From NCBI RefSeq assembly GCF_052857255.1, contig NC_135497.1, forward strand, positions 546,258,531-546,322,530: DNA of 64,000 nucleotides, in the 5' to 3' direction. Shown piece by piece: positions 10,721 to 21,581 of this stretch (its first letter is position 1; each line of letters begins with the position of its first letter). This DNA is from Amblyomma americanum (Eukaryota > Arthropoda > Arachnida > Ixodida > Ixodidae). Made by a program: the position numbers and the translations under genes. The notes under the pieces are model-generated. The model made no database searches. It saw only the letters and a list, made by a program, of their open reading frames with translations, and had not been told where the DNA came from.

Positions 10721-13530
10721 AAATACTCAAAGGAATCGCCAAAGAATGCATAAATAGCAATATGTAGACATAAGTAACATTAAGCCATTTTATTTAACTA
10801 CATAATGAGGAGGTCTCAGCCTGAACTGGACAACAAATCGAAATTAATGAGAGCAAAAGTATTAAGAAGACACGTAAAAATGCAATGAAGGCATTCTTTT
10901 GCAAGATTTTGTCGAGGCGTAAACCACCTAGGATCTAGCTCTTTTTTCTCCGGTCACATGCGGCTCAACCCAGCCTTCCGTGCCTCTGTGCAAGCATGGA
11001 GACGAGTCTCGCGTCGCCCTTGAAACTCCCTTCCTTTCACGACCGCAGGAAGTTAATCTATCCGTGAGGCTATCAACATTCTTGTCCGAGGCACTTAATT
11101 TATGCTCAAATTGTGCTGTCTCCTTGTTGTATCAGTGGATGTTGCATGTCAGGTAGATATTATGCATTGGAGTCATTCTAGCCAGCGCAGATAGGCTAGC
11201 ACCGGCACCATACATGTGCCACGGGAAGGAAGGTATAAAATTGGTCATGAGCGCAACTATTTTTCAAGGAAGCGACATTTCTAGCTGCGCTCTTCCACCA
11301 TCATATTTATTTTGAGACCGCGTCGTTCAATCGAAAGGACAATAAATTTTCGTAAAAGATGACCGACGGAGAGAAAAGATACAGGACTGCAGTACAACTT
11401 CAGCAAAGCTTTGTTATACGAAAACAATCGAATATATGCCTGCTGATGAAGTGTCGCCTTAGCATGTGCTGCATTTGTCTATATTTATTTGCCTCTCATA
11501 GTTTCTGCTCCCTGCAACCTTGGTAGCCTGTATCATAGCATAAAAGAACGTGGAACCATAAAAAACATGCTAAGCCGTATTTTGAATACACAGGAGGAAT
11601 GGTCTACAGCATCCCGCGGGGCGGTCTACATCGGCCGGCCATAATGAAACGCTTCGCGAGCACAAGGTCAAAAATGGCGCCGGTTCCAATTCAAGACGTG
11701 CAATGAAGGCCGATGCCGGGCGCAATTTGAAGAAGTGCCGCTTCAAGACTGCTCCATCTGGTAGCACCCTGACGCGATTGTGCTCTGAGATATTCGGCTT
11801 CATAATAATTACAAAGTATGCGAAATTACGAGTGCAAGAGAGTGACCATCGGTGCGTGACTTTAAAACAACATGGAAAAAAGCGACCGTTATTGCATGAG
11901 GGGCGTTTCATGGCTGGACAAGATAGAAATCGTCTCTCTAGATAGATATGGAAGATAATTATTGCACATACCAAGGCAATGCTTCGTCAGCAGCAGGCAA
12001 TCATTCTCTCCGGGTAATAAAGCATTGCTGCGAGTGTAGCACTGCAAAAGATACATTGTGTTCCCAGGGAATACTTGTTCACTACACGAGGTTAGGACGG
12101 GCATTGGACTGCTGACAGCTGCGTGACCGTGGAGTTTTTCTTTATGTTCCGTGGGCTGTCAACACAGCTTGACGTCACGGCTTTCAGAGCCAGTGTCATG
12201 TCACCATTGTTCGTGAAGAAGCACCAAAACGCACGCAAGTATATTTGATTCTCCCAACACGTTCACTGCATAGATGTGGTACAGACAGTCACAGAACACG
12301 TTGCATGTATATAAAAATTCGGGACTCTTCGATAGCTGCGACTTTATTTTTGGCAGTGGTGGAAAGACGACTGCATACTAAACCAAGACGGCTGTTTCGC
12401 TCACCTGCGCAAGTTATGTAGAAGGGACACCCCCCTTCGCTGCGTGCGATATGCAAAGAACGCGACTCGTATGCACTAGCGTCGCTCCGCCTTTACGACA
12501 CACCGTCGTCAGGTCAATGCCAGGCGTGGAATTTCAGGAAGCCACGCAGATAACACGCAAGTCAACTTTCGGTGAGGTCATACATACGATACGAAGCACG
12601 TTCTCTCTAAAAGGGCCAAGGATAACAAAGATTCCATCGCCGATAATAAACTTACATGAGGACGCTTTTTGCGTCAACCAAACGCATACCTCTGCTGAGC
12701 AAAAAAAGACACAGATATATATATATGCACGCGCATATGAGAATCTAACAAACCTGCCTGCCCTTAGATAATGGCTGATAAACCGCTTCTCGGTTGTTTT
12801 AGTACTGTACCCAGCCGACCAATTTTGCAAGCACCTAGGGCCTTTCATTTCTATTGCCAAGGTCGGCCAACGGTGAATATGCCTTGTTCATTGTGCGACT
12901 TCATATTCGCATGCAGTGGAGTCGAAAGGCACATTGATCATCAAAGCGCAAGTCTTCCAAGGTAGGATATGATACACTATCAACTCAGTGCCCTATCCTT
13001 CGGGAAGCTCAGACGAGACTTTATGACGAAACCTTGCGGGGCGGAGCGGGGGCGGGGGGGGGGGGGGGGGGGGTGGGGAACAGTGCATTTCATATTTAGA
13101 CTTCACCGAAAAAGTTGGGACCAATCGGGTTTTCCCACAGGAAACTCGTCACCTGAAGGAGGGATGGGAGAGAGTAAATTCGCTCTTGGGAAAGCTTAGT
13201 CTAGGGGCAAAAATCAGTGAATTTGCGAAAAGGACGCTCCAGGGGTACAGGAAACGAGGACAAGGTTTTATATAAAGTACAAGGCACGCAAGAAATGAGA
13301 ATCAGCACAGTTGATTGAGAAAAAGAACATTCAGAAAAATAGGCTGGGTGTTGAGCCAACGGGTGGCAAATGTGATAACGTAATGAGCTGCTTTGAGGAA
13401 TTTTAGAGATTTCCCTCCATTGCGTAGTTTTAATTATTCTCCTCAATTACAGAGTGCTAACATAAGTTTCATTAGCTTTTTTAAATATTTCTGTAAGAAA
13501 CGAATCCGTTAAAGTATAATTTGTGTTTCA
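10721..13530. other. Non-coding, no gene recognised
   Basis: AT-rich DNA with scattered frames below 135 codons, none family-like. TATATAAAA near 12308 and a short (TA)n at 12716-12727 were noted. The G-run at 13054 is listed separately. Confidence 0.4.
13054..13073 (+). repeat. Run of 20 G in a G-rich 45-bp tract
   Basis: Twenty consecutive G, preceded by GGGGCGGAGCGGGGGC and followed by TGGGG, form a strong potential G-quadruplex on the plus strand. Length is prone to sequencing error. Confidence 0.8.
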
Positions 13531-13532
13531 TT

Positions 13533-13766
13533 AATAATAATAATTGGTTTTGGGCGGAAAGGAAATGGCGCAGTATCTGTCTCATATATCGTTGGACACC
13601 TGAACCTCGCCGTAAGGGAAGGGTAAAGGAGGGAGTGAAAGAAGAAAGGAAGAGAGAGGTGCCGTAGTGGAGGGCTCCGGAATAATTTCGACCACCTGCT
13701 GATCTTTAACGTGCACTGACATCACACAGCACACGGGCGCCTTAGCGCTTTTCCTCCATAATTCAT
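13533..13766 (-). mobile_element. Tick SINE family B, head-truncated
   Basis: The minus-strand element ends on the left in (AAT)n ATTGGTTTTGGG, the tail shared with the copies at 32.0 and 56.1 kb. It has the body ATGGCGCAGTATCTGTCTC...GTGCCGTAGTGGAGGGCTCC and the core complement TCTTTAACGTGCACTGACAT. It breaks off at TTTTCCTCCATA, before the tRNA-like head, so the promoter part is missing. Confidence 0.8.
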
Positions 13767-15333
13767 TGCATGCTTACATTTAGCGCATGCCACGGCTGCG
13801 AGAATTGAACGCGTTCACCACTTTGATAGGGTTTTATCTTTTTCAAGACTAAAGTACATATGAAAAACGGCCTTCAGAAGTGTTTCGTTTTGCAGTATCG
13901 ATAAGGTTGCTGGGACTTTACTATATGCATTTCAGTCGCTTTTTGCTCTGTTATAGTTGTGTGGGTGATGCGCTTGCACAAATTCTCGATATTTTCGGTT
14001 GCAAGCCTGCGCCCAAGACGCCGTTTACAACAGGCGTCGTAGGCGCAACTGCAGACAACCGGATATGTAGTAGTTAATATATGACAAATTACTCGTAGAA
14101 AGCTGCAGAAGTGAGTGGTTCACTCAGTGTAAGTTGCTAGAAGAGCGATAGATTTAGGGACAGAGTGACGAAGCAATTGAATTGGAGGACAAGCGCATCT
14201 AAAGCGGTGCTAGATGCTGCAGCCTGACTAAAGTCAAACTTGAACCTTAAAACAGCGCGGGTGATTTAGAGTTCGTAGCTAAGAGACTTTCCAGACAGCC
14301 GCGTTGCCCCTGCACATTTTTCCACTTTGAAAAGCGCTAGTATGTCGTTCTCGTTGCTGTGCCGTGTACTTCATCACGACCCGCGGTTGAGACCACTTGT
14401 CCACACGGTTTTCTGTGCTGATCGTTACGGAGGAATTGTCTGTTCGCTACGGACTACTCCTTTTTAGTGATGCAGTTTCTGCTGCTATTATTGAACAACG
14501 TGTGCTACTACAACGGTAGAGCCACCTGGAAAATTTACACGACTCAAATATATTCGGCACGGTTCAGTGCCGAATGAATATAGAGAAAGCTCCAGTTTTG
14601 CGCTTCATCAGTAGGTGCGCCCTTGTTCGTACGCCCATAATAGGTGAGATAAATCTTCGGTAACACGTTGCAAGAATCACACGTAGCTGCGACCTACACC
14701 TGGTTTAACTTAAACCACTCTTATGAGTAAACAGCAAGTTTCGACCAACGATGTTTTTTATTAATTCACGCGATGTTAGCTAGCGCAGGTATGTGGGTAG
14801 GTAACCACGACGTAATAGTAGTATTTCACTTTCAGGTATTGTTTATTCTTTTGCAAGGAAAGGATTCGGGGAAAGGAAAAGCGCACGGGCCCCAAGTAAA
14901 CGTGAAAAACAGTGAACTTGAAGGCAACAGCAGCGTCTCCAATTACATCAATACATGGAAATACACTGTACACAGTAAAAAACTGATACGACAGTTTTGC
15001 ACATGAAAAGAAAAGTGGCACACATTGTATTACTTAAAAGGAAATAGCAGCAAAATGCAACACCTAGTAGAGCAGATTTTTTTTTTCATGGCAGGTGGCA
15101 AAAACGACTAATACACTTGCTAGATTGTCAAGTTAGGTTAAAAGGCTCTGTGATCAACCTGTTTAAAAATGGCAAAATATGAAAAAGAAGTGGTTTATTA
15201 TAGTCCGCCATGGGAGTAGGGAAGTACCATTTTTATCTGCGTCGTGTGAGTAGAACTGAAAGATTTCCCTTAGCAGGACTTGGTTGTAACTTGGTTGTAG
15301 GCAAGTTGCTAGGACATCGTGAGGAGCAAAACC
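13767..15333. other. Non-coding, no gene recognised
   Basis: Contains a small hairpin (ATTCGGCAC / GTGCCGAAT at 14552-14575, loop GGTTCA). No coding or repeat family was identified. Confidence 0.4.
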
Positions 15334-15399
15334 GCAAAACATGACGGGACTGAGTTGTCGCCCTTTGTCGTCGCCGACGTCAGTCCCGTCCTGTTTTGC
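15334..15399. repeat. Long imperfect hairpin, 20-bp arms
   Basis: Arms GCAAAACATGACGGGACTGA (15334-15353) and its near-perfect complement (15380-15399, one mismatch) enclose a 26-nt loop. It lies just beyond the end of the CR1-like fragment on the minus strand and might be part of that LINE's 3' untranslated region, or an independent foldback. Confidence 0.75.
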
Positions 15400-15483
15400 T
15401 GCTTTGTTCGTCACGAAGATTTTCCTCTAGTTTTGTAAGAAAGAATAGAAACATAGCGTCGTTTTTCAAAAATCTTGTGTAGT

Positions 15484-15812
15484 TTAAGAAGAACGTGTGA
15501 ATATACAAATACTACACCAGGAGAGTATTATATTTGAAAACAGAGCACTAGTGGCATGAGAATTAGTTACATTAGATATGCGTCGGAGTGCTTTCTTTTG
15601 TAGGAGATGTAGTTTTGAGAAGTTTGTGACACCTGCGGAACACCACATTGCGCAACAGTGTTTTAGAGGCGAAAGTACTAATGTAGCACATAGTAAAAGT
15701 TTATCTTTTGCTGATGATATGTGGTTCATTCTGAATATGATACCAAACGCTGATGATACCTTAGATGCAAGGCACTCTATATGTTCCTTCCAACCTAATT
15801 TTTTGAACACAT
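15484..15812 (-). pseudogene. CR1-like LINE reverse transcriptase, C-terminal fragment
   Basis: The 108-codon minus-strand frame contains KKLGWKEHIECLASKVSSAF, GIIFRMNHI, LVLSPLKHCCAMWCSAG and LHLLQKKALRRISNV. This is the standard order after the RT domain of CR1/Jockey-type LINEs (W..H...K.S...G...R, then L.YC..+W...., then LQ+.ALR.I). The RT catalytic core is absent, so it is a 5'-truncated or broken copy. A Ruka SINE sits just upstream of it at 15908-16140. Confidence 0.75.
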
Positions 15813-15907
15813 CTCACGAAGCTCCTTTATGCAGTAAACTAGTTCTGTAAGTTCTATTGACAGATGTGTGCTAATATTTGCTAATGGTTGCTTCCACCTC
15901 AAGATAT

Positions 15908-16140
15908 GGTTGATTTATGGGGTTTTAACGTCCCAAAGCGACTCAGGCTATGAGAGACGCCGTAGTGAAGGGCTCCGGGAATTTCGACCACCTGGGGTTC
16001 TTTAACGTGCACTGACATCGCACAGTACACGGGCCTCTAGAATTTCGCCTCCATCGAAATTCGACCGCCACGGCCGGGATCGAACCCGCGTCTTTCGGGC
16101 CAGCAGCCGAGCGCCGTAACCACTCAGCCACCGCGGCGGC
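15908..16140 (-). mobile_element. Ruka-type SINE with 15-bp TSD
   Basis: The tRNA-like head is at the right end (complement of CCGCCGCGGTGGCTGAGTGG, B box in GGATCGAACCCGC) and the tail GGGGTTTTAACGTCCC is at the left. It is flanked by TCCACCTCAAGATAT (15893-15907) and TCCACTTCAAGATAT (16141-16155), a 15-bp target-site duplication with one mismatch. The copy is nearly full length and similar to the one at 59.8 kb. Confidence 0.92.
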
Positions 16141-16155
16141 TCCACTTCAAGATAT

Positions 16156-16529
16156 ACGAAACCGCCTTTGGTTTATTGGATTTTTTTCTTAAATGTTTGG
16201 CTTTTACCACCAAAACATTCAAGGATGAGCGCTGAATTCGCGTTTTGCTCAATTTCGGATTCATTATCGCCCGTTACAATAAACAGTGTCCCGTAAACAA
16301 TGCCCCGTGCATGCTGGCTAACAGTACGACGAAATGATTCAAGATGAGCGGAATTTATAGCACGACCGTAATTCCGCGGTACTGTTTTGGGAGTCATGGG
16401 GTGCGTTTTTTCCAGCAGAAAAATTCCACAGAACGATCAATATTGCCTATATGAATGGTAAAATACGCTAATATTTATATAATTTCAGTTTACAGCTGAC
16501 CTTGTATTATATATCATCTGTGCACTTAT
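16156..16529. other. Non-coding, no gene recognised
   Basis: A 74-codon minus frame (16173-16397) has no family resemblance. Nothing else was seen. Confidence 0.4.
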
Positions 16530-16602
16530 ATTGTTTTTTCTTTCCTCCCTACACTAATGGCCGCAAGGGCGCTGTAGGTATGTAAATAAATAAATAAATA
16601 AA
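16530..16602 (+). mobile_element. CR1-like LINE 3' tail with (TAAA)n
   Basis: A pyrimidine-rich stretch, then ATGGCCGCAAGGGCGCTGTA, then GGTATG followed by TAAA repeated, is a typical arthropod CR1-like LINE 3' terminus. Only the tail survives. Confidence 0.6.
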
Positions 16603-17189
16603 AGCATCTAGCAAGAAACTGCTGTTGTGAGCAGTGCGTGCTGGTTCGGATATTAAATCCTGACGACCGTTCGCAGAAACAAGAGAGTGGGCCTATTTGT
16701 CTAAATTTTTTGGCGTAAGCAAGTTAATGTCCATATCGTCTCCTAGAAAGAAATAGACGCTGTTCTCTGTCACATGCGCAAAAACTTCGCCCAAGAAAGC
16801 AGCAAACAGTATAAATAGTTGGAAGATAGTCGGTACATAGCACTCTTTATGCATGTGTGTAACTGCGTAAAGTAAGCATCTCTTAATCGGGTGTCGCAGC
16901 ACAGAACCCTTACAGTGCTTCACAAGCAGTGCCTTGCTTTGTCAGGGGGCAAACACGGCCTTCTCGTCTATCTGTTCGATTGCAATGATGATGCTTATAA
17001 CAATGCAGACTGAAAACAGATCATGTTTCCGTGTACCATGTTCCTGATAGTATTATCGCTGGGAACGAAATCCCGAATCTCTTGAAGAGAAGCGCTATTT
17101 CATCTTCGTTGTTTGCTATTAAGCGAGTGTGTTGGTGGTGAAAGCATGTACTTGAAAATTGCATAGAGGTTGCATGGGGAGCAATTTCT
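16603..17189. other. Non-coding, no gene recognised
   Basis: Nothing coding was seen. The I-like LINE 3' untranslated region begins at the right edge. Confidence 0.4.
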
Positions 17190-17226
17190 AGTGGGCCACT
17201 CCCCTTACAGTACTAGGTGGAGTCCC

Positions 17227-17991
17227 TTATTCAGGGACCCCATTAGTCTGGGCCACCAATCGAGATCGCTGAACTAAGGCTTGTTGGGCCGGTAGATCGA
17301 GACAGCTGAGCAGGGCCACCTCCCAGTCCTCTCGGGTAGGGGAAGGGGTTAGGAGCGGAAGAGAAGGATTGTGTTGACATGTCCAGACCATGTGGAACGT
17401 GTCAGCCACCACTCCACAGAAAGAGGAGAGGCCAGAGAAAGAAGTGTCGAAATGTTTGAGCACTGCCGGGCACAGTAGAGTGTTAGTAAAAAGTCTAAGC
17501 AGTATTCCCTCGTCCGCTATCCCTAGCTCCTTGAGAGGAGCCGGGTACTGACGGTGCGAGTCCCGGCAATAAGCGGAGATACCTTTGAAAGTTAACAGAG
17601 GATAGGTGTCCTGGTCCAGGTGGGTAGGGTCTACGTCGGGGGCCCAGTTAGTGAGTGCGCGGACGACCGAGTTCGCGGCCTCATTCCCTGGTAGGCGCTC
17701 GTGGCCTGGAGTCCAAATGAGAAGTCGGTTCATGGGGTCTTGATCCCGATCTGCTCTCCGTAGTATTCGTTGCGCTGTTGGCGTTATCCAGCCCAGTTCA
17801 TAATTCTGGCAAGCGCCTCGCGAGTCGGATATGATGAATTTAGATTGAGCGCGGGAGGCGGCTAGGGCGATTGCTATCTCCTCCGCGTGGGTTGTGCTAA
17901 GTGCCTTAAAACTGAGGCAGTTCACCTGTCTACCCTCGTGAACGACTGCTGCCGTGTACCATCCTCCACCTGGAATGATGTGGGCCCGCAA
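17227..17991 (-). pseudogene. LINE ORF2: RNase H domain and C-terminal tail
   Basis: The 254-codon open stretch holds a ribonuclease H domain: HAEEIAIALA (Glu motif), FIISDSRGACQNY (Asp motif) and LLIWTPGHERLPGNEAAN (TPGH motif with the later catalytic segment). A C-terminal region with SSFCGVVADTFHMVWTCQHN follows, in the position of the Cys/His motif common at the end of I-like ORF2 proteins; its first Cys pair is altered. RNase H would remove template RNA during second-strand synthesis. The stop at 17227 is probably the native ORF2 end. The domain is joined to the upstream part by a frameshift near 17960. Confidence 0.85.
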
Positions 17992-18502
17992 CGTTTACAT
18001 AGAAAACGCTGTGTTTGGAGCCAAAATGGCGGTGCAGGTCATTCGCCCGTGCCTGACGCCGTCCATTGTAGTTATCTCTGTCCATATTGTTAGGAAGGGG
18101 TCGAACACGGAGGGCGCCTCTCCATAGTTCTGCCACTCGTATCCTTTCCTCAATGTGATGGTTATGTTGTATATGTAGCCGGCCCAGGAGGCGACAACCG
18201 GACATGGTCTGGGCAAGACGCGCGTATTGATTAGCGAGGTGTGCCTCGCGCAACTCTTGATAGGTGTTCACCACCTCATGTGCAAGGAGCCTCGCATTGG
18301 AGGTAGCGATCGGAAGGTCGAGCGCCCTTTTGATCATCAAGCGGAGAGTAGCCTCCAAGATGTCTTCGTCATGCTTGCGCATGTGCAGGTATGGAGTCGA
18401 ATATAGAATTCGATTTGTCACAAAACCATGGGCGAGTCGCATCGCATCCCTACTTCTGAGGCCACCACGCTTGCTGGAGACGCGGCGGACCATGCGGCCC
18501 AC
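17930..18502 (-). pseudogene. LINE ORF2: region between RT and RNase H
   Basis: This 190-codon frame begins MGRMVRRVSSKRGGLRSRDA and includes AHGFVTNRILYSTPYLHM and LDLPIATSNARLL, the conserved connection segment after the RT thumb in I-like LINEs. It overlaps the RNase H frame by about 60 bp, showing a frameshift between them. It is not a separate gene. Confidence 0.75.
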
Positions 18503-18529
18503 TTCATCGCCAACCTTGCGAAGATTGGC

Positions 18530-19560
18530 TATGGTTGTGTCAGCGCGATGGTTCTGGTGAATAAATAGTCCCAGGACTCAAAGCTCAGTGGCTTCGTGTA
18601 TGGGTCCGCTAGCCAGAGAGAGAAGTATTGGGGTCTTTCATCTCTGCTATGGGCGAAGATGTACGAATTCTGATTTTTGAGGAGAGCACTGGAGACCACA
18701 GTACGTAGCATAGCGTTCCACTACGCCTGCCGCTGTTTGCAGGCGGTCCTCCAGTTGAACAATGATGCCCTCTGTTACCCAAATGGTTGTGTCGTCGGCA
18801 TACAGCGCATGCTGCACACCTTCAACCTCAGCCAGTTGTGCAGAGAGATGTAGCATTGCGAGATTAAAGAGAAGTGGGGACAGCACTGCGCCTTGTGGTG
18901 TGCCCAGTGTACCCATAGTGTAAGGACCGTACTCCTTGTCCTGAATGCGGATAATGGCTTTGCGGTCCATTAGGAAATGTTTAATGTAATTAAACGCGTT
19001 GTGACCGCAGTGTGTCTCACTGAGGTGAGAGAGAATGACGCTGTGCTTCACGTTGTCGAAGGCACCCTTCAACAACGTGAAGGCGAGAACCACCTTGTCA
19101 TAGTGAGGGTGCTCGACAGGCGTGAGTACCTCGCGGCTGAGTTGAAACAAAATGTCTTGTGCCGACATGTGAGGCCGGAATTCAAACATCGCGTCTGCGA
19201 AAGTGTTACGGGCCTCCTGGTATTTAGAGAGGCGATTTCGAACCATGGCCTCCATAAGCTTGCACACACAAGATGTTAAAGAGATCGGTCGGAGATGATC
19301 GGTATTGATGGGCTTGCCTGCCTTTGGGATGAAGGTGGTGACAAGAGCCGTTTTCCATTCTAGGGGGAGGGGTCTATCGTTTTTTCAGATTTCGTGTATG
19401 TAGATGTATTCTAGCAGGGCCTCATACACCGGCTCAGGAAGTTTGGCCAAAAGCTTGACCGTAACCTTGCCCCTGCCCGGCGCGGTACCCCGTCTCATTT
19501 TAGTAAGAGCCGCCCGCAGATCGTAAAGCTGGAACGGACGATCCAGATCCGGATTATCTC
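18530..19560 (-). pseudogene. LINE ORF2: reverse transcriptase domain
   Basis: RT motifs appear in order on the minus strand: WKTALVTTFIPKAGKP and LRPISLTSCVCKLMEAMV (near 19250-19360), LLKGAFDNVKH (motif A, first catalytic Asp replaced by Gly in the usual FD..F context), GTPQGAVLSPLLFNLAM (motif B) and YADDTTIWV (motif C, intact). A stop codon interrupts upstream of the first motif (near 19385), and a frame change follows the motif SPQKSEFVHLRP near 18650. The intact protein would prime reverse transcription at the nicked target. The sequence between 19267 and 18647 is a single 206-codon open stretch. Confidence 0.85.
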
Positions 19561-19995
19561 TGCCTGCATAGAGATATTCCTGTCAACAGGGTTCTTGGAC
19601 TCGACACAGATACTGATCCCGTAAAGCCTGTGCAAGTTGGTCCGTATTGCCTTTGAAATTATGATTCGCTCGTTGCAGATGTTTCTGTGTTTCTGCGCGG
19701 GTCTGAGTTGGATCTATGAGGCGGCGGAATAGCTTCCAAATGTTGCGACTAGACATTTGCCTAGCAACAGAGTTACAGCGATTTACCCAGTTGGAATCGG
19801 CGAGCTGGGCAGCATACTCAGCCGCCTTCTGGGTGATGTCGTGAATCCGCAAGCGGAGTTTCATGTTATGTTTCTGACGGCGCCATCTCTTAGTGAGGCT
19901 GCGCCGCGCTTCCCAAAGATGGAGATAGTTGTCCACATCCTTCACCTTATCTGTGAGTTGTATTTTTGCCACGCTTTTTGCCACGCGACTCTACC
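19561..19995 (-). pseudogene. LINE ORF2: linker upstream of RT
   Basis: A 133-codon open stretch beginning AKSVAKIQLTDKVKDVDN is charged and helical, with LRLRIHDITQKAAEYAAQLA and RNIWKLFRRLIDPTQTRAET. This is the spacer found between endonuclease and RT in I-like LINEs. It follows directly after the endonuclease motif VGDFNAPSRLV, without the rest of the endonuclease. Confidence 0.7.
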
Positions 19996-20455
19996 AACCG
20001 ACTGGGGGCGTTGAAATCACCCACAATCAGAAGGGGGTAGCGACCTGCTATTATTAGTGCTCGACAAAAGATGTCCGAGAACTTAATGTTCTTAAGTTTA
20101 AGGGGGAGTATATATTTAAGATTTGGACGGGTGGGTCACTACGACGCAGGGGGAGGACTGTCACTATCACGTACGAATAGGATAGATTTAGTTGGAGATC
20201 GACCTCCTGCACGGTAAAGCCTTTGTGGACAAGAAGACAGGTGGACGGGTCCTGTTGGAAAGTGTTGTAACCTGACAGCTTCACCGCCGCCCCAGGTTCC
20301 TGGAGTGCGACTAATGCTGACGTATGCTCAAAAGTGTGGAGATATAATCTCAAGTGGGCTCGTTTTTTATGGTTTTTGAAACCGCGGCAGTTCCATTGCA
20401 ATACGGAGAAAGCCTGATGTTTTGGGGGGTGGGAGGGTCCAGTTCCCACTGCCAT
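19985..20455 (-). pseudogene. LINE ORF2: N-terminal endonuclease, internally deleted
   Basis: ORF2 probably starts at the ATG at 20453-20455. The segment LQWNCRGFKNHKKR, then LVALQEPGA (catalytic Glu), ILNIYSP and, after a frameshift near 20060, YPLLIVGDFNAPS (Asp/Asn motif) is the first half of an apurinic-type endonuclease. The C-terminal half with the SDH motif is missing: the spacer toward RT begins within a few codons of GDFNAPS. The deletion removes roughly 80-100 residues by comparison with the family. Target nicking would be abolished. Confidence 0.8.
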
Positions 20456-20559
20456 ATTGAATTTGGGGTTCAGCTGGGCTAGACTCCGTAGCTACGGCTC
20501 CCAGGCCCTGAACCGGGAGGGAATGCACGGAATCTTCGGCAATTTCGCTCAGGTCAATA

Positions 20560-20995
20560 CCCCTGGTAAATTTTGGTGGACGGCTAACGTCCTTTCGTGG
20601 GCTAGGCCTGCGGCAAAGGCGCGGGCCAGTCTCATTCATCCATGTTTTAATTTACTGGTGACCGCAATGGCCACTTTCTGAATGATGTCTTCCACTAGCT
20701 TACCTAAGTTAGAAAGCTGGCCTACCAACTCAGCTAGGGTGTTTTCTACACCCGTTAAACGGCTTTCCATCGCCTTTTCCTGAGGGCTCTCGCATATAGG
20801 CTCAGATTCATCAGGGCGCACCATTGGGACCCCCGGCGGGGATGGTGATTCTGCCAGCGCAGAGCGTAAAATTTTGTTTTCCGGAGCTAGCTAAGCTACC
20901 TGTGCGCGAAGTGCCGCCATTTCGCGGCGCATCTTAATGATTTCAAGGGGAAGGGAAGAAGGAGGGTTAGCGGTGGAAGAGGAGGCGACCCCATC
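20560..20995 (-). pseudogene. LINE ORF1: C-terminal coiled-coil region
   Basis: Minus-strand frames read EIIKMRREMAALRAQVA, a stop, then ENKILRSALAE and later MESRLTGVENTLAELVGQLS with NLGKLVEDIIQKV. The hydrophobic spacing suggests a coiled coil at the end of gag, as in other LINE ORF1 proteins. A stop follows KLKHG near 20640. ORF2 begins about 180 bp further on. Confidence 0.55.
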
Positions 20996-21003
20996 CCAAC
21001 TGC

Positions 21004-21525
21004 CTACCTTGTTCGATGACTTCTTGAAAGCCGGAGCCGTTGACGGGCCGCTGCCTCCGAGATCCGGGAACTCCCCGGCCTGGAAAGCCGGAGCATCCTG
21101 GTCATGTGACGTCTTTGGTGTCGTCCTCGTTGACGGCTTTTTGTGGGATGAATGTGGCGTCGTCCGGTTGGCCGGCGCGCGTATGGTAACGGCGCGTCGT
21201 TGGCCGCCGTGCTGCCAGCCTTGCCGCCGGAAGCACCTCCTTGCACAATGCCCGGTGACTCGGAATGCTGTGTAGCCGAGGCCCCTTGAGGCTCCGGGCG
21301 GCGGGGGTTCCCGGAGCTTGCTGGAGACGGCGAAATTTTCCTTTGCGGGCCTGGCAGCCCGTGAGGTGGGCTTGCCCGGAGACCATGCAAGCCCCCGGCT
21401 TGCACTCGTGAGGCGCCATGCCGTCGGCAGCCTTCCCCATGTTTTGGCCGCAATGACCGCAGCGTCCCTCTACCGGGAGAGGGCAGATGCCCACCCGGTG
21501 TCCGATCGCTCCATACCGGTAACAA
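21004..21525 (-). pseudogene. LINE ORF1: zinc-knuckle segment
   Basis: The frame reads CYRYGAIGHRVGICP, CGHCGQNMGKAADGMAPHEC and CMVSGQAHLTGC. These are three degenerate CCHC-type knuckles: the second Cys of the first knuckle is Tyr and the third has lost a Cys. Such knuckles bind element RNA in the LINE ribonucleoprotein. The segment is out of frame with the gag core by the change at the palindrome 21538-21581. Confidence 0.75.
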
Positions 21526-21537
21526 GCAGGAATGGTG

Positions 21538-21581
21538 CTCTATAACTCAACGGTCACCGGCGTGACCGTTGAGTTATAGAG
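21538..21581. repeat. Perfect palindrome, 20-bp arms, 4-nt loop, inside gag
   Basis: CTCTATAACTCAACGGTCAC (21538-21557) is followed by CGGC and then by its exact reverse complement (21562-21581). In gag reading direction the second arm replaces the residues expected between the STVTPV motif and the first zinc knuckle, and brings in a stop codon. A perfect 20-bp duplication of coding sequence in inverted form indicates a local templated event or an assembly artefact. Confidence 0.95.
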
